Shown here in pieces: positions 5,996 to 8,306 of a stretch of 8,306 bases of DNA. Origin of the DNA: an uncultured Planctomycetales bacterium (lineage in GTDB: Bacteria > Planctomycetota > Planctomycetia > Isosphaerales > Isosphaeraceae); NCBI GenBank assembly GCA_937997355.1, contig CALKTZ010000108.1, positions 1-8,306 on the forward strand, given 5' to 3'. The first letter of the stretch is position 1; each line of letters begins with the position of its first letter. Both the position numbers and the translations under genes were made by a program. The notes below the pieces were generated by a model. That model did no database searches. It had not been told where the DNA came from and saw nothing but the letters and a program-made list of their open reading frames with translations.

Positions 5996-8257
5996 ATGAG
6001 ACTGCAAATACTTGACGCCCAGCTTTGCCGGGAGAACGAGCGAGGATTCATGCCAGGCTTTCGCGGAAGCTGCTTGTTGAGCGCGATTGCGATCGTGTTG
6101 GGCGTTTGGCCCTCTGTTTACGGGGCCGCCCCTGCACCAACGAGTTACTCGGAAGTTGAGCAAACGATCAAGGATGTGCGCAACTCCTTGGCCCAACCCG
6201 ACGCAACGGCCGAGCCCAACGCTTCGGGCTGGAACCAGTTCTTCGATGCGTTGCTGCAAGACCTCGCGGCCTATGCCAAGGCCGGGAACGAAGGGGAGCG
6301 GCTGGTCGCCCTGAACCGCATCTACGAGATGTCCCAGGCCCTGGGGACGAGCGGCTGGGAGCCGGCGTGGAAGATCCGCGAGTCGCTCCGAGAGTGGATG
6401 CGCCCGAGGGTCCGGCTGGCCTGGGCCCAGCGCCAATTGACCGAGACGGTGGAACATTTTCCCGAGACGGCCGAGTCGGACGTGAAGGCGAATCGCCGCC
6501 GATGGATCGACTTCGCCCAGAACGACCTGGGTTCGGCGCTGCGGGCCTATGAGGAGGCGACCACCGTCGCGCGCCGGCTCGACGCCACCAAGCGCGTCCG
6601 CGAGGCGATCAAGGCCCTCAACCGGAGCAACGCGCAATACCCCTGGCAGGTCTCGCAGAACCTGGAGCAGGCGGTCAACGACCTGTACAACCGCCCGAAT
6701 CTCGACGTCTCGGCCGACCTCGCGACCGTCACCCCGCTGTTCAACGCCAACCTGGTGACCACCGGCCCGGTCGAACGCAAGGGGTACATCTCGCAGGTGA
6801 CCGCCGGGCCGAAGACCGGCTTCGGCCTGATGCCCAGCGACGACAGCATCGCCTTCTACAACCGGCAGCTCTTCACGAGCGTCACCCCGGTCTGGGACTT
6901 CCAGAATCAGATCGCGGCCGATCCCCAGGGTCAAAGGGCGGCCCAGCTCTACCAGTTCTCGGCCACCTCGCAGGACCAGGCCGAGTTGACCGTCACCACC
7001 CAGATCACGACCACCGGGCTCGTGCTGACCCCTTCCTATACCCATGCCATCGACGCCCAGATCTGCTCGGTCCCCACCGAGGGGAATGGGGGCAAACGCC
7101 TGATCGCCGGCCTGGTCGGCATGAATCAGTCGAAGATCACCGAAAAGGTCCGCGAAGGGGCGCTCCCCAAGTTCCAGCAGCAGATCCCCGCCGAGGCAAT
7201 GGAAGAGGCCCAGCAGCGAATCGGGGCCGAAGCCTACCAGCGCAATTCCGACCTCTTCTGGAAGTACCTGAAGGGGAACAACACGCTGACTTTCAACAAT
7301 CTTGTGATCAACCAACTCTCGTTCCGGTCTCGGCCGGAGGCGGCTTACATCGGCGGATTGCTCCACTGGCAGCAGTCCGAGACCCGAGGGGCCGATGCCC
7401 CGCAGCCCTCCCAGTTCCAGACGTTCGAGTCCGGCGTGACGGCCGACGTCCACATCGGGTCGATCCTCACAAGCCTCGCAGAAGCCGCCTACCAGCGGGA
7501 TGACGTCAAGGACGTCCAGAATGTGATGGTCGTTACCCACAACGTCCCGGCCGGGAGCCCTCCCGCCGAGGCGTTCACGCTGACGAAGAACGTCGACTTT
7601 CCGACCTATGAGAAGGCCGCCGACAAGGTGAGGGCCGCCAAGGACCCGAAGGTCACGGCGATCCGACTCACCAAGCCCAGCCAGGCCCCGGCCGTCTCGG
7701 CCGACGCCCGAGGCAACCTGGTCGCCATCATCAAGGATGTCGAGTTCGATCTCCTCGTTCCCGAGGGGACCGATCGTGTGACCGGGGTGAAGGCCAAGAT
7801 CTTCCGGATCACGATGCCGGAAGTCGAGGTAGCATTTGCCTACGAGCTGAAGCCGGCGACCCCGGACGCCGAGGCGAGGGTTGCGGCCCGGATCGTCGAG
7901 TTCACCCCCGCCCCCGCCTCGAAGATCATCGCCGTGACTGAGGAGAACAAGGAGCAGCAGCTTGCCCAATTCACCAAGGTCATCGTCCTGGCGGGCATGG
8001 GGGGCAAGCTCCGGTCGATCCCGATCGATGTGCCCCTCTCCAAGCTCGACCTGAAGGGTTTCGCCGTCCAGTCCCTCTCGAAGCCGCACCCGTCCGGCTG
8101 GATGCGGGTCAACCTGGTGAAGGTCGAAGGGCCGACACCGTCCCCCGCGGTGACTACTCCCCCGGCCCACGGACCCGAAACCCCCGAGCCGCCGATGCCG
8201 GGAGTGAGCGCCGCCGTGCCCGCCCCGCAGCCCTCGGCCGTCGTGGCGGCCCCTTGA
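5996..8257 (+). CDS. Exported protein of unknown function with helical N-terminal half, beta-rich centre and Pro-rich tail
   Basis: I do not recognise this 753-residue protein. A hydrophobic stretch (about 27-40) followed by VYG/AAP looks like a Sec signal peptide with cleavage near residue 43; there is no lipobox and no further obvious membrane helix. Residues 50-235 are mainly helical and rich in charged and aromatic residues. Residues about 245-360 look beta-rich and Thr/Val-heavy (QAELTVTTQITTTGLVLTP at 328-346). An amphipathic helical stretch (about 378-425) is followed by alternating beta segments to about 710, then a Pro/Ala-rich tail (713-753). The mature part has a single cysteine, C357, so no internal disulfide. 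No catalytic or heme motif is visible. The ATG at 5996 is chosen for its AGGA; the ATG at 6050 would give 735 residues and a shorter, more typical signal n-region. The gene is divergent from the heme-protein gene. An envelope structural or binding role is only a guess. Confidence 0.85.
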   Translation: MRLQILDAQLCRENERGFMPGFRGSCLLSAIAIVLGVWPSVYGAAPAPTSYSEVEQTIKDVRNSLAQPDATAEPNASGWNQFFDALLQDLAAYAKAGNEGERLVALNRIYEMSQALGTSGWEPAWKIRESLREWMRPRVRLAWAQRQLTETVEHFPETAESDVKANRRRWIDFAQNDLGSALRAYEEATTVARRLDATKRVREAIKALNRSNAQYPWQVSQNLEQAVNDLYNRPNLDVSADLATVTPLFNANLVTTGPVERKGYISQVTAGPKTGFGLMPSDDSIAFYNRQLFTSVTPVWDFQNQIAADPQGQRAAQLYQFSATSQDQAELTVTTQITTTGLVLTPSYTHAIDAQICSVPTEGNGGKRLIAGLVGMNQSKITEKVREGALPKFQQQIPAEAMEEAQQRIGAEAYQRNSDLFWKYLKGNNTLTFNNLVINQLSFRSRPEAAYIGGLLHWQQSETRGADAPQPSQFQTFESGVTADVHIGSILTSLAEAAYQRDDVKDVQNVMVVTHNVPAGSPPAEAFTLTKNVDFPTYEKAADKVRAAKDPKVTAIRLTKPSQAPAVSADARGNLVAIIKDVEFDLLVPEGTDRVTGVKAKIFRITMPEVEVAFAYELKPATPDAEARVAARIVEFTPAPASKIIAVTEENKEQQLAQFTKVIVLAGMGGKLRSIPIDVPLSKLDLKGFAVQSLSKPHPSGWMRVNLVKVEGPTPSPAVTTPPAHGPETPEPPMPGVSAAVPAPQPSAVVAAP

Positions 8258-8294
8258 GGCATCGGGTCGCTTGAAATCGGTCGGATCCAACATC

Positions 8295-8301
8295 GGGAGG
8301 G
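8295..8301 (+). promoter_or_regulatory. Shine-Dalgarno-like GGGAGGG at the right edge
   Basis: A purine run 37 bases after the stop of the preceding gene, five bases from the end of the window. It may belong to a same-strand gene starting just outside. The GTG at 8301 overlaps the run and is too close to be its start. The rest of 8258-8306 shows no hairpin or gene. Confidence 0.25.
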
Positions 8302-8306
8302 TGAGT

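Noticed and set aside
5912..8293. 793-residue open frame on the minus strand covering almost the whole unknown exported gene
   Set aside because: It is a shadow of a high-GC3 gene. Its translation is dominated by Gly, Leu, Asp, Arg and His with no domain or signal, while the plus-strand frame has a signal peptide, a ribosome binding site and G/C-rich third positions.
8301..8306. GTG as the start of a new gene at the right edge
   Set aside because: It overlaps the purine run with no spacer and only two codons are visible, so it cannot be supported.

Overview
The window is high-GC bacterial DNA and most likely comes from a planctomycete. The main reason is the central gene, a large secreted protein that joins a PVC-type membrane-associated dehydrogenase-like beta-propeller, a HEAT-like alpha-helical middle and a C-terminal CxxCH heme domain. 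This architecture is amplified in Planctomycetes and Verrucomicrobia. A family-level guess (Isosphaeraceae or relatives) would rest only on GC content and protein style, and I do not claim it.

Layout, left to right. Positions 1-1003 (minus) hold the first 334 codons of an RND-type inner-membrane efflux pump of the AcrB/HAE1 class; the rest lies beyond the left edge. Positions 1074-2573 (minus) hold its periplasmic adaptor, an AcrA-type lipoprotein with an unusually long alpha-hairpin and a Pro-rich tail. A 142-base gap (2574-2715) carries a strong GC hairpin just after the stop of the upstream gene. Positions 2716-5697 (minus) hold the PVC-type heme protein. A divergent intergenic region of about 300 bases (5698-5995), visibly AT-richer than the genes, contains two short palindromes. 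Positions 5996-8257 (plus) encode a 753-residue exported protein that I cannot assign to any family. The last 49 bases hold no gene, only a purine-rich Shine-Dalgarno-like run at the right edge.

How the genes fit together. The adaptor and pump are transcribed in that order, 70 bases apart, and form a classic tripartite efflux pair. The outer-membrane channel (TolC/OprM type) is not in the window, although the adaptor carries the R-L-S hairpin-tip motif known to dock to such channels. The heme protein lies upstream on the same strand, but the intervening hairpin suggests it is a separate unit or only partly co-transcribed. The unknown exported protein is transcribed divergently. All four products are predicted to enter or cross the cytoplasmic membrane, so this is a cell-envelope neighbourhood. 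Nothing visible ties the four into one pathway. I found no RNA genes, mobile elements, CRISPR arrays or phage genes. The best candidate for something undescribed is the exported protein at 5996-8257.
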